A DNA stretch of 64,000 nucleotides from Limimaricola soesokkakensis (lineage in GTDB: Bacteria > Pseudomonadota > Alphaproteobacteria > Rhodobacterales > Rhodobacteraceae): the NCBI RefSeq assembly GCF_900172345.1, contig NZ_FWFY01000008.1, forward strand, positions 62,001 to 126,000, written 5' to 3'. The position numbers and the translations under genes are program-made. This document shows positions 50,620 through 60,230 of this stretch, in pieces (the stretch's first letter is position 1; each line of letters opens with the position of its first letter). A model generated the notes under the pieces. That model saw nothing but the letters and a program-made list of their open reading frames with translations. It made no database searches and was not told the DNA's origin.

Positions 50620-52530
50620 TCAGCGCGGCCGCCGCGTCACCGAGATCGGCGGCAGGTCGAGCCCCTCGACCTGCACCGCCCGCTCGGTGTGGTTGAACCA
50701 GAACCGCTCCGTCCCGGTGTCGCGGCGGCGGATGCCCTCGGGCAGCTCCACCGTGTCGAGGCCGGCGCGCGTGCAAAGACCGGCGATGATCCGCCTTGCG
50801 GCGATCGGGTCGGGCCAGCCGCCGAGATAGCTCACCCGTCCTTCGCGCATCAGCGCCGGCGCACCCGACGCGGTGCGCTCGACGATCTTGGCCGTGCCTT
50901 CCAGCGCCTCGCGGTATCCAGTGAAGGCGCCGCCCTGGTCGAGCGGCTCGGGCCGGTCGGTGCGCAGGCTCTCGACATGGGTCACGGTCACGTCGAGGCC
51001 GGGAAAGGCCGGGGGCAGCGGCACCGGGATCGAGAACTCGGCATCGCGCGCCGCCGCGCGCGGCCCGATCAGCACCTCGGCATCGGTGGCGGCCAGCGCC
51101 GATTTCAGCGCATCCGGCATGTGCATCAGCCCCGGCGCCGCGATCAGCCGGTAGCCGGTAAAGTCGCGCGTGGTGGCGGGCAGGATGTCGATCGAGAGCC
51201 CGAGCCCACGCATCGCCTTGTAGAGATCGAGCACGAGGCCGAAATAGCTCAGCCCCTGCCCATGCGGCTGCACCGCCCAAGCGGCATCGGCGTCGTAGTC
51301 GAAGAGGATCGCCACCTCGGCGAGGGCATTGGCGACGGCGGGAGCCTGCGCGATCTCGCGCGCAACCTGCGCCGCCTCCTCGAGCCCAGGCGCGGGCTGG
51401 CTGTCGGGGCGCAAGAGCCCCGCGTGAAGCTGCTCCTGCGCGAAGGGGGCCTGCCGCCAGCGGAAGTAGCTGACGCATTCCGCACCATGCGCGAAAGCCT
51501 CCCAGCTCCAGAGGCGGACCATGCCCGGGAGCGGCGCGGGGTTGTGCGGGGCCCAGTTCACCGGCCCCGGCTGCTGCTCCATCACCCACCAGCGGCCGCG
51601 CCCGACGGCGCGGTAGAGGTCGTGATGCAGTGCCTGGAAATCCGGGTCGCCCTGCCGCGCGTAATCGCGCTGCTGCTCCGGGGCGGCGCCGGCGCGGTCT
51701 TCGAGGAAGCCCAGCGGGTAGCTGTCCCACGAGGCGAAATCGAGATCGGCGCCGACCGCGAAATGGTCGAAATCGGTGATCCGGCCCATGTAGTTGTGGG
51801 TGATCGGGGCCGAGGAGCGGGCGCGGATGATCTCGACCTGGCGGCGGTTGAAGGCCACCACCTGATCTGAAGAGAACCGTCGGAACGCCAGCGCATGCGC
51901 CGGGTTCGGTTCTGTCACGGTGAGGTTGGGAAGGTCGATCTCGTCGAAATCGCGGTACTCCATCGACCAGAACACGTTGCCCCAGGCGGTGTTGAGCGCC
52001 TCGATGTCGCCGTAACGGTCGCGCAGCCAGCGGCGAAAGGCGGCGCGGGCCGCGTCGGAATAAGAAATGGTGGTGTCGTGGCAGCCGTATTCGTTGTCGG
52101 TCTGCCACGCCGCGACGTGGTCGTTGCGGCCGTAGCGATCGGCCATCAAACCGACGATCCGGTCGCTCTCGGTGGCGTAGCCCTCGTGGCTGAAGCAGTA
52201 ATGCCGCCGCGAGCCGAACTTGCGCGGGCGGCCCTGCGCGTCCACCGCCAGCATGTCGGGGTGCTTGTCGAGAACCCAGCGCGGCGGCGTGGCGGTGGGG
52301 GTGCCGAGCACCACCTTGAGCCCGGCCTCGCCCAGCGTCCAGATCGCCTCGTCGAGCCAGTCCCAGCGCAGCTCGCCCGGGCGGGGTTCCAGCTTCGCCC
52401 AGGCGAATTCGCCAATCCGTACCCATGTCAGTCCGGTCTCGGCCATGCGGCGGGCATCCTCGGCCCAGATCGTGCGGGGCCACTGCTCGGGATAGTAGCA
52501 GCAGCCCAATGTACGAATGAGGTCGGTCAT
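50620..52530 (-). CDS. Beta-galactosidase, family GH42
   Basis: The 636-residue protein has the GH42 layout: TIM barrel with the acid/base Glu in TDNEYG (Glu147) and the nucleophile in VMEQQPG (Glu318), a trimerisation domain around YRLIAAPGLMHMPDAL and a small C-terminal beta domain. No signal peptide, so it is cytoplasmic and acts on galactosides brought in by the ABC system. It lies 11 bp downstream of the GH36 gene. Substrates of GH42 enzymes vary (beta-galactosyl oligosaccharides, galactosylglycerol). Confidence 0.88.
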   Translation of the reverse strand: MTDLIRTLGCCYYPEQWPRTIWAEDARRMAETGLTWVRIGEFAWAKLEPRPGELRWDWLDEAIWTLGEAGLKVVLGTPTATPPRWVLDKHPDMLAVDAQGRPRKFGSRRHYCFSHEGYATESDRIVGLMADRYGRNDHVAAWQTDNEYGCHDTTISYSDAARAAFRRWLRDRYGDIEALNTAWGNVFWSMEYRDFDEIDLPNLTVTEPNPAHALAFRRFSSDQVVAFNRRQVEIIRARSSAPITHNYMGRITDFDHFAVGADLDFASWDSYPLGFLEDRAGAAPEQQRDYARQGDPDFQALHHDLYRAVGRGRWWVMEQQPGPVNWAPHNPAPLPGMVRLWSWEAFAHGAECVSYFRWRQAPFAQEQLHAGLLRPDSQPAPGLEEAAQVAREIAQAPAVANALAEVAILFDYDADAAWAVQPHGQGLSYFGLVLDLYKAMRGLGLSIDILPATTRDFTGYRLIAAPGLMHMPDALKSALAATDAEVLIGPRAAARDAEFSIPVPLPPAFPGLDVTVTHVESLRTDRPEPLDQGGAFTGYREALEGTAKIVERTASGAPALMREGRVSYLGGWPDPIAARRIIAGLCTRAGLDTVELPEGIRRRDTGTERFWFNHTERAVQVEGLDLPPISVTRRPR

Positions 52531-52541
52531 GGCGGTGTCCG

Positions 52542-54629
52542 TCAGAGACGGGTGCCCTCGAGCACCCACATGGTATCGGGAAAGGCGGATGGCAGGTGCA
52601 GCCCGTGGCTCATCAGATAGCCGCCGGGCAGGTCGAGCGCGCCGTCCTTGAGCGCCAGCGGCCCGCGCGACAGCACGCCCAGATCCTCGGGGTTCACGAG
52701 CGCGACGCGGTAGCTCGCCTCGGGGTCGAGACCGGTGAGCCGCAGCGGCCGGGGCAGGATCTGCGCCGCGCTTTCGGCATAGCCCGCGAAGACCACGAAG
52801 CGGCCGCCATCGGGCGCCATCTGCGCCTCGGCGATCACCGCGCCGTCGGCGCTGTCGAGCCGGTGGATGTCGGCACGCATGGTCCAGTCGCGGTTGTTCT
52901 TCCACCAGGCGGTGACGCGGGTGAGCACCTGCGCCTCCTCCTCGGTCAGTTCGCGCGGGTCCATCTCGAAGCCCATATGCCGCTGCGCCGCGACCCAGGC
53001 GCGGAAGCGGATGTCGTGCACCCGGCCCGAGGTATGGGCGCGGCGCGGCCCGACATGGCTGCCGGTGATGGCGGCGGGCAGGAACAGCGCCGCCTCGTGC
53101 TGCATCCTGAGCCGCTCAACCGCGTCGTTGCTGTCCGAGAGCCAGACCCGCTGGGTGCGCGACAGGATGCCCGCGTCGATGCGGCCGCCGCCGGAGGCGC
53201 AGCTTTCGATCTCGACCATGGGATGCGCGGCGCGCAGCCGGTCCAGCAGGTCGTAGATGCCGCGCGTCTGTTCGGCCTCGGGATAGGGGAGCAGCCGGTT
53301 GTGGTCCCATTTGATGTAGTCGATCGGGTGGTCGCGCAGCACCGCGCCGATCCGGTCGAAGAGATAGTCGCGCACCTCCTCGCGGGTCAGGTCGAGCACC
53401 AGCTGCTGGCGCCCCTCGATCTGGTCGCGCGGCCCCATCGCCCAGTCGGGACGGGCGCGGTGGGTGTCGCTGTCGGCGTTGATCATCTCCGGCTCGAACC
53501 AGATGCCGAAGGTCATGTTCAGCCCGTGGACATGCTCGACCAGCGGGCCGAGCCCGTCGGGATACTTGCGGTCGTCGATCCACCAGTCGCCGAGGCTCGA
53601 AGTGTCGTCGTCGCGCCGGCCGAACCAGCCGTCGTCGAGCACGAACCGCTCGGCGCCGAGGGCGGCGGCGCGGTCGGCGATCGCCTTCAGATCCTCGACA
53701 TCATGGTCGAAATAGATCGCCTCCCAGCAATTGTAATGCACCGGGCGCGGGCGGTCGGGGTCGGGCCATGTGACGACGCGGTCGCGGATGTGGCGCTGGA
53801 ACGCGATGGCGCAGCCATTGAGCCCGGCGCGCGAATAGCTCGCCAGAAGCTGTGCGGTGGCGGCGCGGGTGACCGGGGCCAGCTCGGTCGCGCTGGCATG
53901 GCCGAACTGGATCTGCCGCCGGCCGTCTGGCAGCTCCTCGGCCACCATGCGGTGCCCGCCGGACCAGCCGTAGTGAAAGGCCCAGGCCTCGCCTTGGGTG
54001 TTGGTGGTGCCGCGCCCCGGCACGATCAGGCCCGGGAAATGCTCGTGCCCCGAGCGGCCGGTGCGGCTCTCGCGCAGGCGGATGCCCGAGGACCACGGCG
54101 TGCGCTGCGGCCGGAACTCGCCGATCCAGCGGCCCGCCATGTCGATCATCTCGTCCGAGAGCTGCGGTCCGGGCAGCACCGGGGCGGCGAGCCAATCGAT
54201 GATGACGGGCGCGTCGCTTTCGACCGAGGCCGAAAGGCCCAGCACATGGGTGTCGGGATCGATCTCGAACCGCGCGGCGTAGCGCAGGCCAAGATCGGCA
54301 TCGGCGCAATGCACCACCAGCCGGTCGCGCTCCGCCTCGACCTCCACGAGCCGCAGCCGCGGTCGCAGCAGCCGCCCTTCGGCGTCGCGCAGGCTCAGCC
54401 CCGGCTGGCCCGGAAAGCTGCGATCGGCCTCGGGGCAGATCGAAAGCGGCGCATTGGCGTCGAGCATGCCGCCGGTCCGGTCCATCGCATGGGCGCGGGC
54501 GATGGGGGCGAGGTCGGTGGCCTTAGGCAGCGGCGCGCCCCAATAGACCACCTCGGGCAGCCGCGCGTCGGTCGCGGCCAGCACGAGGGTCTGGGCAAAG
54601 CTGTCGAGGCGCCAGCAGTCGGTGGTCAT
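52542..54629 (-). CDS. Alpha-galactosidase, family GH36
   Basis: The 695-residue protein has an N-terminal beta-supersandwich, the TIM barrel with the nucleophile Asp442 in YIKWDHNR, SCASGGGRID and the acid/base Asp in VWLSDSNDAVERL, and a C-terminal beta domain. ERFVLDDGWFGRRDDDTSSLGDW is the typical GH36 substrate loop. No signal peptide. The start (54629) overlaps the preceding permease gene's stop by 4 bp. The GH42 and GH36 pair in one operon implies uptake of both alpha- and beta-galactosides, for example melibiose-like sugars or floridoside-type glycerol galactosides. Confidence 0.88.
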   Translation of the reverse strand: MTTDCWRLDSFAQTLVLAATDARLPEVVYWGAPLPKATDLAPIARAHAMDRTGGMLDANAPLSICPEADRSFPGQPGLSLRDAEGRLLRPRLRLVEVEAERDRLVVHCADADLGLRYAARFEIDPDTHVLGLSASVESDAPVIIDWLAAPVLPGPQLSDEMIDMAGRWIGEFRPQRTPWSSGIRLRESRTGRSGHEHFPGLIVPGRGTTNTQGEAWAFHYGWSGGHRMVAEELPDGRRQIQFGHASATELAPVTRAATAQLLASYSRAGLNGCAIAFQRHIRDRVVTWPDPDRPRPVHYNCWEAIYFDHDVEDLKAIADRAAALGAERFVLDDGWFGRRDDDTSSLGDWWIDDRKYPDGLGPLVEHVHGLNMTFGIWFEPEMINADSDTHRARPDWAMGPRDQIEGRQQLVLDLTREEVRDYLFDRIGAVLRDHPIDYIKWDHNRLLPYPEAEQTRGIYDLLDRLRAAHPMVEIESCASGGGRIDAGILSRTQRVWLSDSNDAVERLRMQHEAALFLPAAITGSHVGPRRAHTSGRVHDIRFRAWVAAQRHMGFEMDPRELTEEEAQVLTRVTAWWKNNRDWTMRADIHRLDSADGAVIAEAQMAPDGGRFVVFAGYAESAAQILPRPLRLTGLDPEASYRVALVNPEDLGVLSRGPLALKDGALDLPGGYLMSHGLHLPSAFPDTMWVLEGTRL

Positions 54630-55474
54630 TTCACGGCTCCGAGGGTGAGGCCAGCGATGAAGTGTCGCTGCATCAGAAAGAACATGGCGACGGGCGGCAG
54701 GGCGGCGACGATGCTGCCCGCGCTCATCAGGTGGTAGGCGGCGCGGTACTGCGCGTTGAAGGAGGTGATGCCAGCCGTCACCGGCTGGCTCTCGGCGCCC
54801 TGCGTCAGCACCACGGCCCAGAAATAGTCGTTCCAGATGAAGGTGAAGATGAGGACAGCGAGGGCGGCGATGGCGGGCTTCATCAGGGGCAGCACCACGA
54901 AGACGAAGATGCGCCATTCCGAGACGCCCTCGACCCGCGCCGCCTCGATCAGTTCAAAGGGCAGGGCGCGGATGAAATTGCGCATGAACAGCGTGCAAAA
55001 GCCGGTTTGGAAGGCGATGTGGAACAGCACCAGCCCGGTCTTGGTGTTGTAGAGCCCCAGATCGAGCGTCAGGTCGCGGACGGGGACCATCAGGATCTGG
55101 AACGGCACGAAGTTGCCAGCGACGAACAGGAAGAAGATCCAGATGTTGGCGCGGAACTTGTAGATGCCGAGCGCGAAGCCGGTCATGCAACTGAGCGCCA
55201 CCGCGCCGATCACCGTGGGCACGGTGATCAGCACCGAGTTCAAGAGGTAACGCGGCATGTCGCTCTCGAAGAACACCTTGGAGTAGTTGGTCACCCCCTC
55301 GAACGAGGACGGCCAGCCCCAGTAGTTGGCGTTGGCGAAATCGGCGTCGGGGCGGATCGAGAAGATCGCCACGGCGATCAGCGGCAGCAGCCACAGGATG
55401 AGGGCGACGGGGATCAGCGACTGGTAGGCGATCTGCGCGCCGCGCGGCTGCTTGTCGATCGGGGTCGGGAACAT
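54626..55474 (-). CDS. Sugar ABC permease (MalG/CUT1 type)
   Basis: The 282-residue protein has six hydrophobic helices and the CUT1 EAA loop EAARVEGVSEWRIFVFVVLPLMKPAIAAL. PFQILMVPVRDLTLDLGLYNTKTGLV is the usual periplasmic-loop signature. It forms the transporter pore with the permease at 55838. Between them lies a short unrelated gene (55476-55841), 1 bp away from this start. Confidence 0.87.
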   Translation of the reverse strand: MFPTPIDKQPRGAQIAYQSLIPVALILWLLPLIAVAIFSIRPDADFANANYWGWPSSFEGVTNYSKVFFESDMPRYLLNSVLITVPTVIGAVALSCMTGFALGIYKFRANIWIFFLFVAGNFVPFQILMVPVRDLTLDLGLYNTKTGLVLFHIAFQTGFCTLFMRNFIRALPFELIEAARVEGVSEWRIFVFVVLPLMKPAIAALAVLIFTFIWNDYFWAVVLTQGAESQPVTAGITSFNAQYRAAYHLMSAGSIVAALPPVAMFFLMQRHFIAGLTLGAVK

Positions 55475-55475
55475 C

Positions 55476-55841
55476 TCAGATTTCCTCCATCGGCGGCAGT
55501 TCGGCCTGCGCCCGTTTCGTCAGGCCCGCGCGCACACGGCCATAGCTGACGGCGATCCGGTGGCGGGCCTCTTCGGGGTCGAGCCCCTCAAGCCTCAGCC
55601 CGACCCAGGCGCCGCGAAAATAGGGCGGCCAATGCGCGGCCCCCGCCTCGACCAGCATCTCGGCGGTCTCGCGGTCCGGGGTGGCGACGACCACGGTGTC
55701 GGTATTGGCCGCGCGCTTCTCGCCATCGCCCCAGCAGGCGAACATCTTGCCGCCGACCTTCCACGAGTCGAGCTCGCCCGGGCCCGACCGGACCGCGCCG
55801 GGCCGTGCCGCGCAGAGCGCATCGAATTCGCCCCGGGTCAT
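55476..55841 (-). CDS. MmcQ/YjbR-family protein inside the ABC operon
   Basis: The 121-residue protein has the YjbR/MmcQ core: SWKVGGKMFACWG, TVVVATPDRETAEMLVEAG and FRGAWVGLRLEGLDPEEARHRIAVSYGRVRAGL. These proteins have a double-stranded-DNA-binding-like fold but their role is mostly unknown. It overlaps the upstream permease by 4 bp and is 1 bp from the downstream one, so it is translated as part of the transporter operon. The start is ATG 55841. Confidence 0.8.
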   Translation of the reverse strand: MTRGEFDALCAARPGAVRSGPGELDSWKVGGKMFACWGDGEKRAANTDTVVVATPDRETAEMLVEAGAAHWPPYFRGAWVGLRLEGLDPEEARHRIAVSYGRVRAGLTKRAQAELPPMEEI

Positions 55842-56788
55842 CGGCCGCGCTCCTCGCGGTACATCGACCACAGGAAGTATGTGATGAAGACCAGCATGAT
55901 CAGGAACAGCACCACGGCGATGGCGGCCCCGTATCCCATGCGGAAGCCGTATTCCGACAGGGCCACCTCGAACATGTAGAAGCTGAGCACCCGGCTTTCG
56001 CCGAACGGCCCGCCAGCGGTCATGATCGAGATCAGGTCGAAGGAGCGCAGGGCCCCGATAATGGTGACGACAAAGGCGATGAAGGTGGCGGGACGCAGCT
56101 GTGGCAGGATGATGTGCCACAGCATCCGGAACTCCTTGGCGTTGTCGAGGCGACCGGCCTCGATCTGCTCGGGGTCCACGGCGTTCAGACCGGTGAGGTA
56201 GAGGATCATGCAATAGGCGGTCTGTGGCCAGAGACCGGCGGCGATGATGCCGTAGGTCACCCAGCGCTCGTCGCCCAGCACGTTGATCGGGCCCGCGCCG
56301 AACCAGCCCAGCATCACGTTCAGCAGCCCGAAGGACGGATCGTAGAACCAGCTGAAGACGAGGCCCACGACCACCTGCGAGATCACGAAGGGAAAGAAGA
56401 ACAGCGACTTGTAGATGCGGATGCCGGTCACGGTCTGGTTCAGGAACAGCGCGATCGCGAGTCCGCCCGGGATCGCCAGAAGGTAGAGCACCAGCCAGAT
56501 CACGTTGTTTCTCAGCGAGGTGTAGAAGGCGTCATCCCAGTACATCTCCTCGTAGTTTGCGAGGCCCACGTACTCGGCTTCGCCCAGCCCGTCCCAGTCG
56601 TAGAGCGAGACGTTGAAGCTCTGGAACACCGGGATCAGCACGTAGATCGCGAAGAACAGGATGCCGGGCGCCAGGAACAGCCATGGCGTGATCGCGATCT
56701 GGTTGCGGCGCCACCAGCCGCGCGGGGCGGGCCCGCTCGCGGGGATGGCTGCCGGTCGGGGCGCGGTGGAGGGCGGGAGCGGGGCCAT
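55838..56788 (-). CDS. Sugar ABC permease (MalF/CUT1 type)
   Basis: The 316-residue protein has a proline/alanine-rich N-terminus, six hydrophobic helices and the EAA loop EAGRLDNAKEFRMLWHIILPQLRPATFIAF. I chose the ATG at 56788; an upstream in-frame ATG at 56848 lies beside a strong hairpin (56819-56840) and gives a low-complexity start. It pairs with the permease at 54626. An ATPase is encoded separately at 59091. Confidence 0.85.
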   Translation of the reverse strand: MAPLPPSTAPRPAAIPASGPAPRGWWRRNQIAITPWLFLAPGILFFAIYVLIPVFQSFNVSLYDWDGLGEAEYVGLANYEEMYWDDAFYTSLRNNVIWLVLYLLAIPGGLAIALFLNQTVTGIRIYKSLFFFPFVISQVVVGLVFSWFYDPSFGLLNVMLGWFGAGPINVLGDERWVTYGIIAAGLWPQTAYCMILYLTGLNAVDPEQIEAGRLDNAKEFRMLWHIILPQLRPATFIAFVVTIIGALRSFDLISIMTAGGPFGESRVLSFYMFEVALSEYGFRMGYGAAIAVVLFLIMLVFITYFLWSMYREERGR

Positions 56789-56818
56789 GGCTGCACCTTC
56801 GGGAGAGGACGGAATGGT

Positions 56819-56840
56819 CGGGGGCGGCGCACCGCCCCCG
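56819..56840 (-). promoter_or_regulatory. Intercistronic hairpin after the binding-protein gene
   Basis: CGGGGGCGG (56819-56827) pairs with CCGCCCCCG (56832-56840) around a 4-base loop, in the gap between the sugar-binding protein and permease genes. No T-run. Confidence 0.55.
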
Positions 56841-56860
56841 GGGATCATGCGTCGCGCGGT

Positions 56861-58126
56861 TCAGTAGATCCGCTGGCGCGCGCGCTCGAGCCGGTCGAGG
56901 ATGCGGTCGAGATTGTCGGGCTTGACCATGAACTCCTGGAAGCCCTCCATCGCCACCTTGGCCATCTCGGCCGGGGCGTCGCGGTCGAAGAACTGCGCCA
57001 CGCCGCCGGGGCTGTTGGACGACAGCACCTCGAAGCCCTCTTTCAGGAACTTGTCGTCATCGACCGAGGAGCCGCTGTTCACCGGCAGCTGCCCCAGCGC
57101 GTCGCCCGCGTTGATCGCGGTCTGGTTCTCGGCCGAGGTGACAAATTTCAGGAAGGCACGCGCGGCCTCCTTGTTCTGCGCCCCCGAGGGGATGTGGAAC
57201 GTGTCGGTGGGCGCGTCCTCGGCCAGCTCGACATCGGGGTTGATCGCCGGAAACTGGTAGTAGTCGAGCTGATCGTCCGACAGTCCGGCCTCGCGCAGCG
57301 GCGCCACGGCGAAGTTGCCCATCAGATAGGCCGCCGCCTCGCCGTTCACCATGAAGGGCAGCGCCTCCTGCCAGCTATAGGCGGTGTGGTTGTCGACATA
57401 GGCGCCCATGTCGATCAGCTCGCGCCAATTGGCGAAGGTCTGCTTCACCCGGTCGTCGGTCCACTCGACCTCGCCATTGGCGAGCGCCATGTGGAAGTCG
57501 AAGCCGTTGGTGCGCATGTTGAGGTAGTCGAACCAGCCGGCGGCGGTCCACAGGAACTTGGTGCCGATGGTGAAGCACTTGATGTCGTTGTCGAGCAGCG
57601 TCTGGCAGTTCGACTTGAAGGTCTCCCAGTCCTGCGGCTCCTCGAGCCCGTGCTCCTCGTAGAGATCCTTCCGGTAATAGACCCCCCACTGGTAGTAGGT
57701 GTAGGGCACGCCCCACTGCTTGCCGTCGAGCGTCATCGCGCCCTTGGTCGAGGCGAGGTTCTCGCTGAGCTCGCCCTCCCACAGGTCCGAGACGTCCTCG
57801 AAAAGCCCCGCATCGACATAAGGCGCCATGCGGTTGCCCGCGTACCAGTTCGCCACGTCCGGCGGGTTCGCGGTCAGGAAGTTGCGGATCTGCGTCTTGT
57901 AGGCCTCGCGGTCGATCACCGTCAGCTCGATGTCCAGATCCGGATGCATCTCGCCGAATCGCTCGATCATGCCCTCCATCACCGCGCGCGGCGCGGGGTT
58001 GGACATATCCGAGAAGATCTTCAGCTCGCCCGAAAGCGCCATCTCGTGGCTTTCGGCGAAGGCGCCGCTGGCCAGCGACGTCGACATGGCCAGCGCGGCA
58101 AGCGCGGCCCGGTAGTGAGTAACCAT
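56861..58126 (-). CDS. Sugar ABC substrate-binding protein (CUT1 family)
   Basis: The 421-residue protein has a Sec signal peptide (cleavage near AFA|ESH, residue 23) and the solute-binding family 1 fold, with DVANWYAGNRMAPYVDAGLFEDVSDLW, WGVPYTYYQWGVYYRKDLYEEHGL and many aromatic residues for sugar stacking. It delivers a galactoside to the two permeases. The ATG at 58126 has GGGGAGGAGA immediately upstream; an earlier in-frame Met overlaps the operator. The promoter and operator follow on its 5' side. Confidence 0.87.
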   Translation of the reverse strand: MVTHYRAALAALAMSTSLASGAFAESHEMALSGELKIFSDMSNPAPRAVMEGMIERFGEMHPDLDIELTVIDREAYKTQIRNFLTANPPDVANWYAGNRMAPYVDAGLFEDVSDLWEGELSENLASTKGAMTLDGKQWGVPYTYYQWGVYYRKDLYEEHGLEEPQDWETFKSNCQTLLDNDIKCFTIGTKFLWTAAGWFDYLNMRTNGFDFHMALANGEVEWTDDRVKQTFANWRELIDMGAYVDNHTAYSWQEALPFMVNGEAAAYLMGNFAVAPLREAGLSDDQLDYYQFPAINPDVELAEDAPTDTFHIPSGAQNKEAARAFLKFVTSAENQTAINAGDALGQLPVNSGSSVDDDKFLKEGFEVLSSNSPGGVAQFFDRDAPAEMAKVAMEGFQEFMVKPDNLDRILDRLERARQRIY

Positions 58127-58156
58127 GGTCTCCTCCCCATTTCTCCCAGCATCTCC

Positions 58157-58175
58157 AGTCTCATTATTTGAGACT
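58157..58175. promoter_or_regulatory. Candidate IclR operator AGTCTCA-N5-TGAGACT
   Basis: A perfect 7-bp inverted repeat with a 5-base AT-rich spacer, 30 bp before the binding-protein start and just downstream of the predicted promoter, in the divergent gap with the IclR gene. Confidence 0.55.
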
Positions 58176-58192
58176 AGGTTTTGCATATTGAA

Positions 58193-58223
58193 ATCATACG
58201 CCGGTCTGCCCTATGCTTGTCAA
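58193..58223 (-). promoter_or_regulatory. Predicted promoter of the galactoside operon
   Basis: On the minus strand TTGACA (58223-58218) and TATGAT (58198-58193) are consensus-like -35 and -10 boxes, with a 19-base spacer that is longer than ideal. Transcription would start near 58186, placing the palindrome at 58157-58175 directly downstream, where a repressor would block elongation. Confidence 0.4.
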
Positions 58224-58270
58224 CAGTCGAGACACGCTTTGGCGGGCTCGCACGCAACGGAGAGGGCAGG

Positions 58271-59098
58271 ATGAGGGCGCAGCGAAGCGAACAGCAGGTG
58301 GGCGACGGCACCATCGGTAAGGCAGTGACGGTGCTTGATCTGGTGGCCGGGTTCGAGCGCCCCGTCCGGTTCAACGAGCTGCGCGAACGCTCGGATTATC
58401 CCAAGGCGACGCTCTACCGGCTGCTGCAGACGCTGACGAATCAGGGGCTGCTGGCGCTCGACCCGGAGCGGCAGACCTACGCGCCGGGGCTACGACTCAT
58501 GCGGCTCGCCCATGCCGCCTGGGAGCAGTCCTCGCTGGCGCCGGTGGCGCGGCCGCATCTGTCGCGGCTGGCGGCGCGGGCGGCCGAGACCGTGCACCTG
58601 GCGCAGCTCGACGCGGGACAGGTGCTCTACGTCGACAAGCGGGTACCGTCCCGCCCGGTCGAGATGTTCAGCCAAGCCGGCAAGGTCGGGCCCGCGCATT
58701 GCACCGGGGTCGGCAAGGCGATGCTGGCCTTTCTCGACGAGGCGGCGCTCGACCGGGCGGTGGCGCTGCAGAGCTTCTACCGGTTCACGCCGCAGACGAT
58801 CACGGATGCCGAGACGCTGCGCGCCGAGTTGGCCGAGATCCGGGCGCGCGGCCATGCCTTCGACCGCGAGGAGCACGAGCCGGGCATCATCTGCGTGGCG
58901 CTGCCGATCCTGACCGCGCGCGGCCGGGTGATCGGCGCGCTCTCGGTCACCTCGGTGACCGCGCGCAAGAGTTTGAACGATCTGGAGGAGATGGTGCCGC
59001 TGCTGCGCGAGGCGGCGGCGCACATATCGAGGGACATGGAGGCGTGGCGCTTCCCCGATCAGGGGCAGGCCCGCGACAAGGGAGAGAAAGATGTCTGA
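58271..59098 (+). CDS. IclR-family regulator of galactoside genes
   Basis: The 275-residue protein has an N-terminal winged helix ([30 protein letters not shown], about 39-68) and the IclR effector domain with [17 protein letters not shown] and [15 protein letters not shown]. It is divergent from the binding-protein operon and overlaps the ATPase gene by 8 bp, so it is cotranscribed with it. The likely effector is a galactoside or galactose derivative. Confidence 0.86.
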   Translation: MRAQRSEQQVGDGTIGKAVTVLDLVAGFERPVRFNELRERSDYPKATLYRLLQTLTNQGLLALDPERQTYAPGLRLMRLAHAAWEQSSLAPVARPHLSRLAARAAETVHLAQLDAGQVLYVDKRVPSRPVEMFSQAGKVGPAHCTGVGKAMLAFLDEAALDRAVALQSFYRFTPQTITDAETLRAELAEIRARGHAFDREEHEPGIICVALPILTARGRVIGALSVTSVTARKSLNDLEEMVPLLREAAAHISRDMEAWRFPDQGQARDKGEKDV

Positions 59099-60152
59099 CG
59101 TCACCCTGCGCAAGCTCGTGAAGCGATACGGCGAGGTGGAGGTGATCCACGGCGTCGATCTCGACATCAGCGACGGTGAATTCGTGGTTTTCGTCGGTCC
59201 ATCGGGCTGCGGCAAGTCCACGCTGCTGCGAATGATCGCTGGGCTCGAGGCGACCAGCGCCGGCGAGATCCGCATCGGAGATCAGGACGTGACCCGGGCC
59301 GACCCGGCCGATCGCGGCGTGGCGATGGTGTTCCAGACCTACGCGCTCTACCCGCACATGACGGTCGAGGAGAACATGGGCTTCGGCCTGAAGATGACCG
59401 GCCACAAGAGCGCCGAGATCAAGGAGAAGGTGCGCGAGGCGAGCCGCATCCTCAAGCTCGACGACTACCTCAAGCGCAAGCCCAAGGCGCTCTCGGGCGG
59501 GCAGCGCCAGCGCGTCGCGATCGGCCGCGCCATCGTGCGCGGCCCTGAGGTGTTCCTGTTCGACGAGCCCTTGTCGAACCTCGACGCCGAGCTTCGGGTC
59601 GACATGCGGGTCGAGATCGCGCGGCTGCACAAGGAGATCGGCGCGACGATGATCTACGTCACCCATGACCAGGTCGAGGCGATGACGCTCGCGGACAAGA
59701 TCGTGGTGCTCAGGGGCGGCAACATCGAGCAGGCGGGCGCGCCGATGGATCTCTACCGCGATCCCGACAACCGCTTCGTCGCGGGCTTCATCGGCAGCCC
59801 GGCGATGAACTTCGTGAGCGGCAGCGCCGCTGCGGAGGGAGTGCTGGCGCCGGGGCTCGGGGCGCAGACGCTGCGGGTGCCGGCCCGCCTGCCGGAAGCC
59901 GGGACGGAGGTGACCGTCGGCGTGCGGCCGCAGCATCTCGCGCTCGCGGAGGGCGACAGCCATCTCGTCGACCTGGTCGAGCGTCTCGGCGGCGTCTCCT
60001 ATGCCTATCTGGTCGCGGCGACAGGCGACCGGCTGGTGGTGGAGCTGCGCGAGGACGATCCAGCGCCGCGCCCGAACAGCCGGGTGGGCCTTGAGGTCGA
60101 TGCGGCGCGGGTGATGCTGTTCGACGCCGCGACCGAGCGGCGGCTGCGCTAG
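59091..60152 (+). CDS. Sugar ABC transporter ATPase (UgpC/MsmK type)
   Basis: The 353-residue ATPase has Walker [10 protein letters not shown], the signature [11 protein letters not shown], Walker [13 protein letters not shown], switch His in VTHDQVEA, and a C-terminal TOBE/OB domain (about 240-350) with [12 protein letters not shown], typical of CUT1 ATPases. It completes the importer whose other genes lie on the opposite strand, split from it by the IclR gene. Confidence 0.87.
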   Translation: MSDVTLRKLVKRYGEVEVIHGVDLDISDGEFVVFVGPSGCGKSTLLRMIAGLEATSAGEIRIGDQDVTRADPADRGVAMVFQTYALYPHMTVEENMGFGLKMTGHKSAEIKEKVREASRILKLDDYLKRKPKALSGGQRQRVAIGRAIVRGPEVFLFDEPLSNLDAELRVDMRVEIARLHKEIGATMIYVTHDQVEAMTLADKIVVLRGGNIEQAGAPMDLYRDPDNRFVAGFIGSPAMNFVSGSAAAEGVLAPGLGAQTLRVPARLPEAGTEVTVGVRPQHLALAEGDSHLVDLVERLGGVSYAYLVAATGDRLVVELREDDPAPRPNSRVGLEVDAARVMLFDAATERRLR

Positions 60153-60230
60153 GTCCGGGGGCGGCAGCCCGGGCTTGCCCCAAGGGCATGTAGCGCGCTT
60201 AATGTCTGCAACTCGCAGAGGAGCAGACCG

